Source: Acidobacteriota bacterium (GTDB lineage: Bacteria; Acidobacteriota; Terriglobia; Terriglobales; Acidobacteriaceae). From it: DNA of 10,069 nt. A program made the translations under genes and the position numbers. The notes under the pieces are model-generated. The model did not search any database, was not told the DNA's origin, and saw only the letters and a program-made list of their open reading frames with translations. Below are positions 1 to 8,200 of the stretch, in pieces; position 1 is the stretch's first letter, and each line of letters opens with the position of its first letter. The stretch lies in NCBI GenBank assembly GCA_028873155.1, contig JAGWML010000105.1, forward strand, positions 1-10,069. Direction: 5' to 3'.

Positions 1-1
1 C

Positions 2-1078
2 ACAGTGAGCGGTCCCTCAGGAAACCCCACACCCACTGGATCTGTCAGCATTTCGGGTCTGACAGGAACGTTTGCGCTGACGAATGGCTCAACTTCAGTT
101 TTATATACGGCGCTCCTGCCGGCGGGGCCCAGTAAGATCACGGCGACCTATTACGGCGACACAAACTATACAAGCGGCGTGGCAAGCGGAACAGTAATCG
201 TGCAGGCGACACCGACTTTCACGTTCACGCCCAACAACCCATCCATCTCCGTTTCGCAGTCCCTGAGTATGACCGTGACCATCTCTACCGCGTCCGGCCT
301 TCCCGCGCCGACAGGAACCATCACACTCTCCGATGGGACTTACTCCTCCGGTGCATTGCAAATGGCGAATGGCGCTGTGAATGCCACGATTCCGCCGAAT
401 ACCTTCCCGGCAGGTTCCAGCAACCTGATTGCGACTTACAGCGGAGATATCAACTACAGCGCGGGATCCGGGTCGACGACAGTGATTGCAAACGTAGTGC
501 CCGCAGGGGTCACCATCTCCGGAACCAACGTGACCGTGAAGGCCGGAGCCACTACGGGCAATACAGCCACACTGACCGTGACGCCGCAGGGCGGCTTTAC
601 GGGAACGGTAACCCTGGATGCCTACATCGCGTCCAGTCCGGCCGGCGCGACGAATATTCCCATGCTGAGCTTTGGCTCTTCAAGCGGGACCACGAGCCAG
701 GTGACCATATCCGGAACAACTCCGGTAACAACAACGCTGACGGTGACGACAGCCGCAGCGGGTAGCGGAACCTGTACGGCTTCAAATGGAGGACGGCACG
801 GCATGCCGTGGTATGCCCCTGCCGGGGCCGTGCTGGCGTGCGCCTTCCTTTTCTGGATGCCGGAAAAGCGTCGCAAATGGAGGGCGATGCTGGGAATGGT
901 CCTGTTCCTTGTCGTGCTTGCGAGCGGAGTGAGTGCATGCGGTGGCGGCGGAGCGAGCAGCACTGGCTGCACGACGACCAGCAGCGCGGGCACAACTCCT
1001 GGCACCTACACGGCAGTCATCGCAGCAACATGGGGCGCCTCGACCACGCAGAGTACGATCTCGATTATTGTTCAATAG
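2..1078 (+). CDS. Ig-like domain repeat surface protein, 3' part (5' end outside window)
   Basis: This is the C-terminal part of a secreted or surface-anchored protein of Ig-like beta-sandwich repeats. The frame is open to the left edge, so the GTG at 5 is probably not the true start. Two Y-x-G-D-x-N-Y signatures (149-169 and 437-457) mark the ends of two bacterial Ig-like (Big_3-type) repeats rich in T, S, G and V, and a third less regular repeat follows (about 500-760). The tail is odd. At 785-952 an Asn-Gly-Gly is followed by a hydrophobic stretch (WYAPAGAVLACAFLFW), a basic cluster (EKRRKWR), a second hydrophobic stretch and CGGGG. The chain then returns to beta-strand-like sequence (GTYTAVIAATW) and ends in IIVQ. 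This architecture recurs in acidobacterial surface proteins, from general knowledge. The ligand and biological role are unknown. It lies 59 bases upstream of the glycosidase and may be a separate transcription unit. Confidence 0.8.
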   Translation, partial: TVSGPSGNPTPTGSVSISGLTGTFALTNGSTSVLYTALLPAGPSKITATYYGDTNYTSGVASGTVIVQATPTFTFTPNNPSISVSQSLSMTVTISTASGLPAPTGTITLSDGTYSSGALQMANGAVNATIPPNTFPAGSSNLIATYSGDINYSAGSGSTTVIANVVPAGVTISGTNVTVKAGATTGNTATLTVTPQGGFTGTVTLDAYIASSPAGATNIPMLSFGSSSGTTSQVTISGTTPVTTTLTVTTAAAGSGTCTASNGGRHGMPWYAPAGAVLACAFLFWMPEKRRKWRAMLGMVLFLVVLASGVSACGGGGASSTGCTTTSSAGTTPGTYTAVIAATWGASTTQSTISIIVQ

Positions 1079-1105
1079 AGCGGTCCCGCGTCCGTGAACT
1101 CGGTG

Positions 1106-1130
1106 CGGTCAGGGCGCAGCCCGGCGACCG
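1106..1130 (+). other. Nested stem-loop between surface protein and glycosidase genes
   Basis: An outer stem CGGTC (1106-1110) / GACCG (1126-1130) encloses an inner stem GGGC (1112-1115) / GCCC (1119-1122) with a GCA loop. No T-tract follows, so it is not a classical intrinsic terminator. It ends 7 bases before the chosen start of the glycosidase and could affect termination of the upstream gene or ribosome access. In GC-rich DNA it may also be chance. Confidence 0.3.
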
Positions 1131-1137
1131 ACGGTGG

Positions 1138-3174
1138 ATGAGAGAGATGCTGAAACAGAGTTGGTCTGCGCTTCTGATGCTGTGCACCTGCGCTGCCGCA
1201 TGGGCAGCAGGGCCCGGCAACCACAGCGGCGAGACGACGGCGACGCAGTCGGGCGATCGGTATGCGCTTGCAAATGGAGCAATTCTGGCTGAGTGGACGC
1301 TGCGCAATGGGCATGCGGGCAGCCTGTGCGTGCGTGAGTCGATGCGCGGGTTGAGGCGGTGTCTGAGCGAGCCGTTCGCCGTGATCCTCCGGGACGGGCA
1401 GGTCTATGATGCGAGCGCCCTGCAAGCCACCGCACCGGCAAAGCAGATGCGATTGACACCGCAGGTTGACGCTTCGCGCCTGGCGGAGCACGAAGGTGGC
1501 ATGGAGTTTGACGTGCCGCTGGAGAGTGCGGATCGCTCATTGCGAGCCGATTGGTCCGTGATTCTGCGTGACGGGTCGAACTATGTGCGGCAGCGGCTGA
1601 CGCTGACCGCGGTGGGCAGCCATGTGGCGATCCGCAGTGTGAAGCTGATTGACGCGGAACTGCCGGGCGCGCATGTGAGCGGCGTGGTGGCGGGCTCGCC
1701 GATTGTGGCGGGCAACTGGTTCCTGGGCGTTGAGGATCCGCTGTCCACGAGCAGAGTGACGGGGAGCTGCGTGACGCAGAGGCGGGCGACTGCGTGGGTG
1801 GATCGCGAGCTTCCGCTGCGTGCCGGGCAGCAGGTGAGCTACTCTGCCGTGATTGGCGTGGCGCGCGAAGGACAGATGCGGCGGGATTTTCTAGCGTATC
1901 TGGAGCGCGAGCGGGCGCATCCCTACCGGACTTTTCTGCACTACAACTCGTGGCTCGACCTGGGCCTGTTTACGCCGTACAACGAGGCGGAGGCACTGGA
2001 TCGTATGCACGCGTTCGAGCGCGAGCTGGTGGAGAAGCGCGGCGTGAAGATGGAGTCGTTTCTGTTTGACGATGGGTGGGACGAGCATCACTCGCTATGG
2101 CAGTTCAACAGCGGATTCTCTGATGGATTCACCGCGGTGCGGAAGGCGGCTGAGCAGGCAGGCGCGGAGCCGGGCGTGTGGATGTCGCCGTGGGGCGGCT
2201 ATGCGACTCCGAAAAAAGAGCGCATCGAGTTCGGAAGGTTACAGGGCTATGAAGTTGTGGACGGCGGGTACGCGCTTTCGGGCCCACGCTACTACGATGC
2301 GTTTCGCGATGTGTGCCTGCGAATGATTCGCGAGTATGGCGTGAACCAGTTCAAGTTTGACGGAACAGGAAATGCAAACGCGGTTTTCCCTGGCAGCGGG
2401 TTCGACAGCGATTTTGCGGCGATGATGCATTTGATTGGCGAACTGCGCGCGGCCAGGCCGGACATCTACATCAACCTGACAACGGGCACCTGGCCCTCGC
2501 CGTTCTGGTTGCTGTACGCGGACTCAATCTGGCGCGGCGGCGACGACAGCGCGACGGAGGGCGTGGGCACAACTCGCGAGCGTTGGATTACGTATCGCGA
2601 CGCGGACACCTACCGGCGCGTGGTGCAGGGCGGGCCGCTGTATCCGCTGAACTCGCTGATGCTGCACGGCATCATCTATGCGCGGTTTCAGAAGGGATTG
2701 GACAGCGACTCTGGGAATGATTTTCGCAATGAAGTGCGGTCCTACTTCGGCACGGGCACGCAGTTGCAGGAACTGTACATCACGCCGTCTTTGTTGACGC
2801 AGGCGAATTGGGATGACCTGGCAGAGGCTGCCAACTGGTCGCGCACGAACGCGGATGTGTTGAAGGATACGCATTGGGTAGGAGGCGATCCGGGATGGCT
2901 CGAGGTGTACGGGTGGGCCTCGTGGGCGCCGCGCAAAGGGATTCTGGTGCTGCGCAATCCGAGCGACAAGGCGCAGGCGATCACGCTGCGACTCGCGGAC
3001 GCTTTCGAGCTGCCGCCGGATGCGGCGCGGGAGTATGCGGCCCGCAGCCCGTGGAAGGAAGATGCGGGGAAAGCGGCGGAGAGAATGAACACGGATGAAC
3101 CACATCGCTACACGCTGGCGCCCTTTGAGGTGAGGACGCTGGAGATGATGCCTGTGGAAGGAGCCAAGCGATGA
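1138..3174 (+). CDS. Secreted clan GH-D alpha-glycosidase (GH27/GH36-like; possible alpha-N-acetylgalactosaminidase)
   Basis: Predicted exported retaining alpha-glycosidase of 678 residues. The ATG at 1138 is chosen because it starts a clean signal peptide (basic MREMLKQSW, hydrophobic ALLMLCTCAAAW, small-residue cleavage region AWAAG). The frame is open further upstream, but only as an overlap with the preceding gene. Residues about 40-270 look like the beta-sandwich that precedes the barrel in GH36 proteins. The TIM barrel (about 270-580) carries DDGW (311-314), WMSPW (348-352), KFDG with D408 as likely nucleophile, TWPS (451-454), and WRGGDD (465-470) holding the likely acid/base. A C-terminal beta domain follows. 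KFDG and WR..DD match the catalytic segments of human alpha-galactosidase A. The gene overlaps the next by 4 bases, so its product is probably processed by the downstream sugar-activating enzymes. Substrate is inferred: alpha-GalNAc, or alternatively alpha-galactosides. Relatives are sometimes misnamed 'enterotoxin'. Confidence 0.78.
   Translation: MREMLKQSWSALLMLCTCAAAWAAGPGNHSGETTATQSGDRYALANGAILAEWTLRNGHAGSLCVRESMRGLRRCLSEPFAVILRDGQVYDASALQATAPAKQMRLTPQVDASRLAEHEGGMEFDVPLESADRSLRADWSVILRDGSNYVRQRLTLTAVGSHVAIRSVKLIDAELPGAHVSGVVAGSPIVAGNWFLGVEDPLSTSRVTGSCVTQRRATAWVDRELPLRAGQQVSYSAVIGVAREGQMRRDFLAYLERERAHPYRTFLHYNSWLDLGLFTPYNEAEALDRMHAFERELVEKRGVKMESFLFDDGWDEHHSLWQFNSGFSDGFTAVRKAAEQAGAEPGVWMSPWGGYATPKKERIEFGRLQGYEVVDGGYALSGPRYYDAFRDVCLRMIREYGVNQFKFDGTGNANAVFPGSGFDSDFAAMMHLIGELRAARPDIYINLTTGTWPSPFWLLYADSIWRGGDDSATEGVGTTRERWITYRDADTYRRVVQGGPLYPLNSLMLHGIIYARFQKGLDSDSGNDFRNEVRSYFGTGTQLQELYITPSLLTQANWDDLAEAANWSRTNADVLKDTHWVGGDPGWLEVYGWASWAPRKGILVLRNPSDKAQAITLRLADAFELPPDAAREYAARSPWKEDAGKAAERMNTDEPHRYTLAPFEVRTLEMMPVEGAKR
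3158..3163 (+). promoter_or_regulatory. Strong Shine-Dalgarno of the nucleotidyltransferase gene
   Basis: AAGGAG lies 7 bases before the ATG at 3171, inside the last codons of the glycosidase gene. It fixes the start of the nucleotidyltransferase and, with the ATGA stop/start overlap, supports coupled translation. Confidence 0.75.
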
Positions 3175-4070
3175 GTGGACCCGCGCTGCTGGTGCTGGCC
3201 GCCGGCATGGGCTCGCGCTACGGCGGGCTGAAGCAGATGGATGCGGTGGGCCCGTGCGGCGAAGCGATTGTGGACTATTCGATCTACGATGCGCTACGGG
3301 CGGGGTTCCGGCGAGTCGTCTTTGTGTTGCGCAAGGAGATTGAGACGGAGTTCCGGCAAAAGGTTGGCACGCGGTTTGAGCATTTGGTCGAGGTCAGCTA
3401 CGTGCTCCAGGATTTGCAGCACGTGCCCGCCGGCTTTCATGTGCCTGCTGGGCGAACGAAGCCGTGGGGCACGACGCACGCGGTGCTGGCAGCCGAAGGC
3501 ACAATCAATGGACCGTTTGCTGTGATCAACGCGGACGATTTTTATGGCGCGGAGAGCTACCGTTTGCTCGCCGAGCATCTGCGCAACGCAGCGGCGGAAC
3601 ATGCGCTGGTGGGGTATGTGTTGCGCCGGACGCTCTCTGAATACGGCGCGGTGGCGCGCGGTGTGTGCGCGGTAGACGCGCACGGCCTACTGCGCGACGT
3701 GACGGAGATGACGCAGATTGAGCGCGTCGGTACACAGATCCGGAACACGCTTGCGGACGGCAGGGCGACGGAGCTGACCGGCGACGAACTGGTGTCGATG
3801 AATCTGTGGGGGCTGCGTGCGGAGATTTTTCCGCTTCTGCGCGAGCGGCTTGCTGCATTTCTTGCCGCGCACGGAACGGAGCTGAAGTCGGAGTGTTATT
3901 TGCCGGCGACGGTGAGCGAACTGATTGGCGAAGGCAAGGCAGCGGTGCGCGTGCTGCCGACGCCCGAGACATGGTTTGGCGTGACCTACCAGCAAGACAA
4001 GCCGGAGGTGGTGGCAAGCGTGCGGCGGCTGATCGAGGCGGGTCAGTATCCGGAGCGGCTGTGGGGATGA
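3171..4070 (+). CDS. Sugar-1-phosphate nucleotidyltransferase (RmlA/UGP-like fold)
   Basis: Predicted cytoplasmic enzyme of 299 residues that joins a sugar 1-phosphate to an NTP, giving a nucleotide sugar and pyrophosphate. The N-terminal nucleotide-binding signature LAAGMGSRYGGLKQ (9-22) includes the G-x-G-S-R loop and a lysine (K21) in the usual catalytic position. PWGTTHAV (98-105) and INADDFYG (119-126) follow; the Asp residues of the latter are the expected metal and sugar-phosphate ligands. The conserved tail WFGVTYQQDKP is typical of nucleotidyltransferases seen beside NahK-like kinases. There is no left-handed beta-helix, so it is not a GlmU-type bifunctional enzyme. It overlaps the upstream glycosidase and the downstream kinase by 4 bases each. 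The context suggests HexNAc-1-phosphate as substrate and a UDP-HexNAc product. The family is sure; base and sugar are inferred. Confidence 0.85.
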   Translation: MSGPALLVLAAGMGSRYGGLKQMDAVGPCGEAIVDYSIYDALRAGFRRVVFVLRKEIETEFRQKVGTRFEHLVEVSYVLQDLQHVPAGFHVPAGRTKPWGTTHAVLAAEGTINGPFAVINADDFYGAESYRLLAEHLRNAAAEHALVGYVLRRTLSEYGAVARGVCAVDAHGLLRDVTEMTQIERVGTQIRNTLADGRATELTGDELVSMNLWGLRAEIFPLLRERLAAFLAAHGTELKSECYLPATVSELIGEGKAAVRVLPTPETWFGVTYQQDKPEVVASVRRLIEAGQYPERLWG

Positions 4071-5158
4071 CAGAGGCTGCGCGGATTCGATCGGTTGCGA
4101 ACCAGTTTGCCTTTGCAGGCGAGTTCGCGCGCGCAGAGCGGTGGGGCAGCGGGCACATTCAGGAATCGTATTGCGTGGAGTGCAATGCAGACGGCGCACC
4201 GCGACGCTATCTGCTGCAGCGCATCAATCAGGCCGTGTTCCACGACGTGCCGGCGCTGATGGAGAACATCCGGCGCGTGACGGAGCATGTTGCGGAGCAC
4301 GTGAAGGGACAACCGGATGCGGAACGGCGTGTGCTGCGGCTCGTTGCAACGCATGATAGGCGGCTGTGGCATGAGGAGCCGGGTGGCGCGTGCTGGCGCG
4401 CGTACCAGATGATTCAAGGGACATGGAGCTTTGAAGCAGTGGAGTCGCCTGAGCAGGCGTTTGAAGCCGCGCGGGCGTTTGGTGAGTTTCAGGCAATGCT
4501 TGCGGACCTGCCGCCGCCGCGACTGGCTGAGACGATTCCCGACTTTCACAACACGCCGAAGCGGCTGGCAGCACTGGAGCAGACAGTTGCACAGGATGCC
4601 GTGGGCCGCGTGGCGAGCGCGCAGGTGGAGATTGAGTTCGCTCTGGCGCGGCGCGAGCTTGCCGCTGTGCTGGTGCAGGGTGGACTGCCGGAACGCATCG
4701 TGCACAACGATACGAAACTGAGTAACGTTCTGTTTGATGAGGCAAGCGGGCGGGCGCTGTGCGTGATTGATCTGGACACAGTAATGCCAGGGATGGCTCC
4801 GTGTGATTTTGGCGACATGGCGCGCACGGCCACGTGCAGCGCGGCAGAGGACGAGCGCGATCTGACGAAGGTTGCGATGCAATTGCCGCTCTTCGAGGCG
4901 TTGCTGCGCGGGTACGTGAGCGCGGCGAGTGGCTTCCTGACGCACGGCGAAACGGCAGTGCTGGGCGCGGCGGGAAAAGTGATCACCTACGAGCAAGGGA
5001 TTCGGTTTCTCACGGACTACCTGGCCGGGGACCGCTACTACCGTGTGCATCGCGAGGGGCAAAACCTCGACCGCTGCCGCACGCAGTTTGCTCTGTTGGC
5101 TTCAATGGAGCACCAGGAAGCAGCGATGGAGCGGCTGGTGCGCGCGATCTGCGTATGA
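4067..5158 (+). CDS. NahK-like N-acetylhexosamine 1-kinase (APH fold)
   Basis: Predicted cytoplasmic kinase of 363 residues that phosphorylates a sugar at C1; bifidobacterial NahK, about 360 residues, acts on GlcNAc and GalNAc. The aminoglycoside-phosphotransferase fold shows in the Brenner-type loop HNDTKLSN (213-220; D215 the likely catalytic base), then VIDLDTVMPG (233-242) with a metal-binding Asp, and DFGD (247-250). The HNDTKLxN...IDLDTVMPG combination is characteristic of the NahK branch rather than of antibiotic-resistance APH enzymes. N-terminal GSGHIQESY and LLQRIN belong to the ATP-binding lobe. The ATG at 4067 overlaps the preceding stop (ATGA) and gives the family's normal length. 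It would make HexNAc-1-phosphate for the coupled nucleotidyltransferase. Homologues are sometimes labelled 'mucin desulfatase', a name this sequence does not support. Sugar preference (GalNAc, GlcNAc or another) cannot be read from the sequence. Confidence 0.85.
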   Translation: MTEAARIRSVANQFAFAGEFARAERWGSGHIQESYCVECNADGAPRRYLLQRINQAVFHDVPALMENIRRVTEHVAEHVKGQPDAERRVLRLVATHDRRLWHEEPGGACWRAYQMIQGTWSFEAVESPEQAFEAARAFGEFQAMLADLPPPRLAETIPDFHNTPKRLAALEQTVAQDAVGRVASAQVEIEFALARRELAAVLVQGGLPERIVHNDTKLSNVLFDEASGRALCVIDLDTVMPGMAPCDFGDMARTATCSAAEDERDLTKVAMQLPLFEALLRGYVSAASGFLTHGETAVLGAAGKVITYEQGIRFLTDYLAGDRYYRVHREGQNLDRCRTQFALLASMEHQEAAMERLVRAICV

Positions 5159-5164
5159 GCCACA

Positions 5165-5200
5165 CACAACAAGGACGCATTAGAATGACCTTGCGTTGTG
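5165..5200 (+). promoter_or_regulatory. Inverted repeat in the leader of the propeller-protein gene
   Basis: CACAACAAGG (5165-5174) pairs with CCTT-GC-GTTGTG (5189-5200): ten base pairs with a two-base bulge and a 14-base loop. The loop contains TAGAAT (5182-5187 region), which resembles a -10 box, but no matching -35 element is visible. The structure ends two bases before the GGAGG ribosome-binding site. It could be an operator, an mRNA hairpin tuning translation, or a processing site between the kinase and propeller cistrons. No T-tract follows, so it is not a standard terminator. Confidence 0.45.
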
Positions 5201-5202
5201 CT

Positions 5203-5216
5203 GGAGGATTGCGTTG
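5203..5216 (+). promoter_or_regulatory. Ribosome-binding site and TTG start of the propeller-protein gene
   Basis: GGAGG (5203-5207) lies 6 bases before a TTG at 5214. This decides the start: it gives a compact signal peptide. The TTG at 5196 lies inside the preceding inverted repeat and has no ribosome-binding site, and the ATG at 5185 is in another frame that stops near 5316. Confidence 0.65.
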
Positions 5217-8200
5217 CCTGCGAGCCGCCGTTTTGCTTATAGAAATGCTGCGTTCACTTTTGCGATCATTGCCTGTTTTCTCTCAACCAGCGTGCTGGAA
5301 GCGCAGCAGCCGTTGATGCCCGACCTGCACTGGCGGCTGGTGGGACCGTTCCGTGGGGGAAGAACGCGCGCGGCCAGCGGCGTCGCAAGCGAGCCGAATG
5401 TGTTCTACGTGGGCCAGGTGGATGGTGGCGTGTGGAAGAGCACGGATTTTGGACGAACGTGGCAGCCCATCTTCGATCAGCAGCCAACGCAGTCCATCGG
5501 CGCGATTGCCGTGGCGCCGTCGGATCCGAACGTGGTGTACGTGGCCAGCGGCGAGGGACTGCACCGGCCGGACCTGTCGGTAGGTGACGGAATCTATCGC
5601 TCGCCGGATGCGGGAAAGACGTGGGAGCATTTGGGACTGCGCGAGGGCGAGCAGATACCGGCATTGGCCGTGGACCCGCATGATCCGAATCGATTGTTCG
5701 CAGCAGTGCTGGGGCATCCCTATGGGCCGAATGCCGAGCGCGGCATCTACCGCTCGACCGATGGCGGCAAGACGTGGAAGCAGGTGCTCTACAAGGATGC
5801 GAACACGGGTGGCTCGGATGTGGTGATCGATCCCACGCATCCCGATGTGGTGTATGCGGCTTTGTGGGAAGATCGACTGGGCCCGTGGGAGGATGGCAAC
5901 GAGTACAGCGGCACGCATGGCGGGTTGTTCAAGTCGACGGATGGCGGAGAGACGTGGCGCGCGCTGACAAAGGGCTTGCCTGCCGACCTGGTCCAGATCA
6001 ACGTGGCAATTGCGGCGAGCCAATCGAGCCGTTTGTATGCAACGGTTTCGACCACGCATGAGGGCGGCTACGAGAGCGGCGACGGGCTGGGCGTGTATCG
6101 CTCGGATGATGCGGGCGAGAGCTGGTATCGGGTGACGCAGGATGCACGCCCGGCGATGAAGATTGGCGGCGGAGATCTGCCCGTGCCGGCGGTGGACCCG
6201 AAGAATCCTGACGTGGTGTACAGCGCGAGCATCGTGACGATGCGCTCGGCGGATGGAGGGAAAACTTGGATCGGGCTGCGCGGCGCGCCGGGCGGCGATG
6301 ACTATCAGAACCTGTGGATCAACCCTCTCGATCCGCGAATCATTTTGCTGGTGAGCGACCAGGGCGCGCTAGTCACGGTGAACAGCGGCGAGACATGGAG
6401 CTCGTGGTACAACCAGCCGACGGCGCAGCTCTATCACGTCGCGGTGACGAACACATTTCCCTATCAGATTTGCGCGGGTCAACAGGAGAGCGGGTCGGTG
6501 TGCATCGCGAGCCGCGGCAATGACGGCGCAATCACGATGCGCGAGTGGCACCCGGCGGGGATCATCGAATATGGCTACGCCGCGCCGGATCCGCTCCATC
6601 CCGAGATTGTGTACGGCGCGGGGCGCACCGAAGTGTCGCGCTTTGATATGCGCACGGGGCAGACGCAGAACGTGACGCCGGCGCCGGAACACGAATACGG
6701 GATTCACGCCGATCGCACGGAGCCGATTCTGTTTTCTCCGGTCGATCCGCACCTGCTGTTCTATGCGGCGAACCGGCTATTTCTGACGCGCGATTCCGGC
6801 AAGACGTGGCAATCGATCAGCCCGGATCTCGCGCGCGAGCACGCGGGGCAACCGGCTTCGCTGCAGCCTCTCGCAGACAAGGAGCAGGCGAGGCGGCGCG
6901 GGGCAATTTATTCTGTCGCGGCATCGTTCAAGAATGCGAACACAGTCTGGGCGGGGACGGATGACGGACTGGTGTGGATCACGCGCGACCTGGGCAAGAC
7001 GTGGATGAACATTACGCCGCCGGCGCTCACACCATGGAGCAAGGTCACGCAGATCAGCGCATCGCGCTTTGATGAAAACGCGGCCTACATCTCGGTGAGC
7101 CGCTTTCGGGTGGATGATCTGCATCCCTACATCTACCGTACGCACGATGGTGGCGCGACATGGCAGGCGATTGCGGCTGGATTGCCGGAGAGTGCGCCGG
7201 TCAATACTGTGCGGGAAGATCCAGCGCGCAAAGGCATGCTCTACGCTGGCACGGAAACGGGCGTGTGGGTTTCGCTCGACGATGGGAGCACCTGGCGGTC
7301 GATCGAGTACAACTTGCCGCACACGTCGATGCGCGACCTGTTGGTGCATGACGATGACCTGATTGTGGCAACGCACGGGCGGTCGTTCTGGGTGCTGGAC
7401 GACGTCGCACCGCTGCGCCAGATGGATGCGCGCGAGGCGCAGGCGGGACCGTATCTCTTCGCGCCGAGTACGGCGGTCCGCGTGCGGAGAAGCACATACA
7501 CCGACACGCCGATGCCTCCAGATGAGCCGATGGGGCAGAATCCGCCGGACGGCGCGGTGATCGATTACATGCTGCCCGCGAATGTGCACGGGCCGGTGAC
7601 GCTGGAGATTGTGAATGCAGGCAACAACGTGGTGCGCCGGTATGCGAGCGACGACAAGCCGGAGGCAACGGAGGAGGAGCTCGCGAAGCAGCTGATCCCG
7701 CTCTACTGGCTGCGCATGCCAGCGACGCTGCCAGGAACGCCGGGAATGCATCGATGGGTGTGGGACCTGCACGAGGCACAGCCAGAGTCGACACACTATG
7801 AGTATCCAATCGCAGCCGTCCCGCATGACACACCGCGCGTGCCGCAGGGCGCGCTGGCACTACCGGGGCACTACACCGTGCGGCTGACGGTGGATGGCAA
7901 GACGCTGACGGCGCCGCTGACCGTGACGATGGATCCGCGCGTAACGGTGTCGCCTGCGGACCTGGCTGCCGAACATGATGCGGAAACGGAAATGGCGGGG
8001 CTGATGACCGCGAGCGCAAAGGCTGCGCTGGAAGCGCACTCAGCGCGTGAGCAGGTGGAAAAGCTGCTGCCGGATGCTGCCGCGGATGCAAAGAAGCCCT
8101 TGCAGAGCCTCAACGATGCGCTGCATCTCCTGCTGGACGGCAAGCCTGCCGCGGAGGGCGCAGAGGCCGTGCCGGGACTGGATGAGGTGGCGGGCGATGT

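Noticed and set aside
797..810. Perfect 14-base palindrome CACGGCATGCCGTG
   Set aside because: It lies within coding sequence for the Gly-Gly/membrane segment and is best explained by codon choice. No second copy or partner site was noticed.
808..1137. Upstream extension of the glycosidase reading frame by 110 codons
   Set aside because: It overlaps the surface-protein gene in another frame, has no signal peptide at its start and reads as low-complexity Arg/Cys/Gly-rich sequence typical of an out-of-frame shadow. The ATG at 1138 begins a proper signal peptide.
4043..5062. Long - strand open frame antisense to the kinase gene
   Set aside because: Composition (Arg, His, Pro, Gln-rich) is that of a GC-rich shadow frame. 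The + strand frame has clear kinase motifs.
5185..5316. ATG-initiated short frame at the start of the propeller gene
   Set aside because: Its hydrophobicity comes from being a shifted reading of the signal-peptide codons. It stops at 5316, while the TTG at 5214 with GGAGG opens the long frame.
6777..7826. Long - strand open frame antisense to the propeller gene
   Set aside because: Arg/His-rich shadow without recognisable motifs, opposite a gene with eleven Asp boxes.
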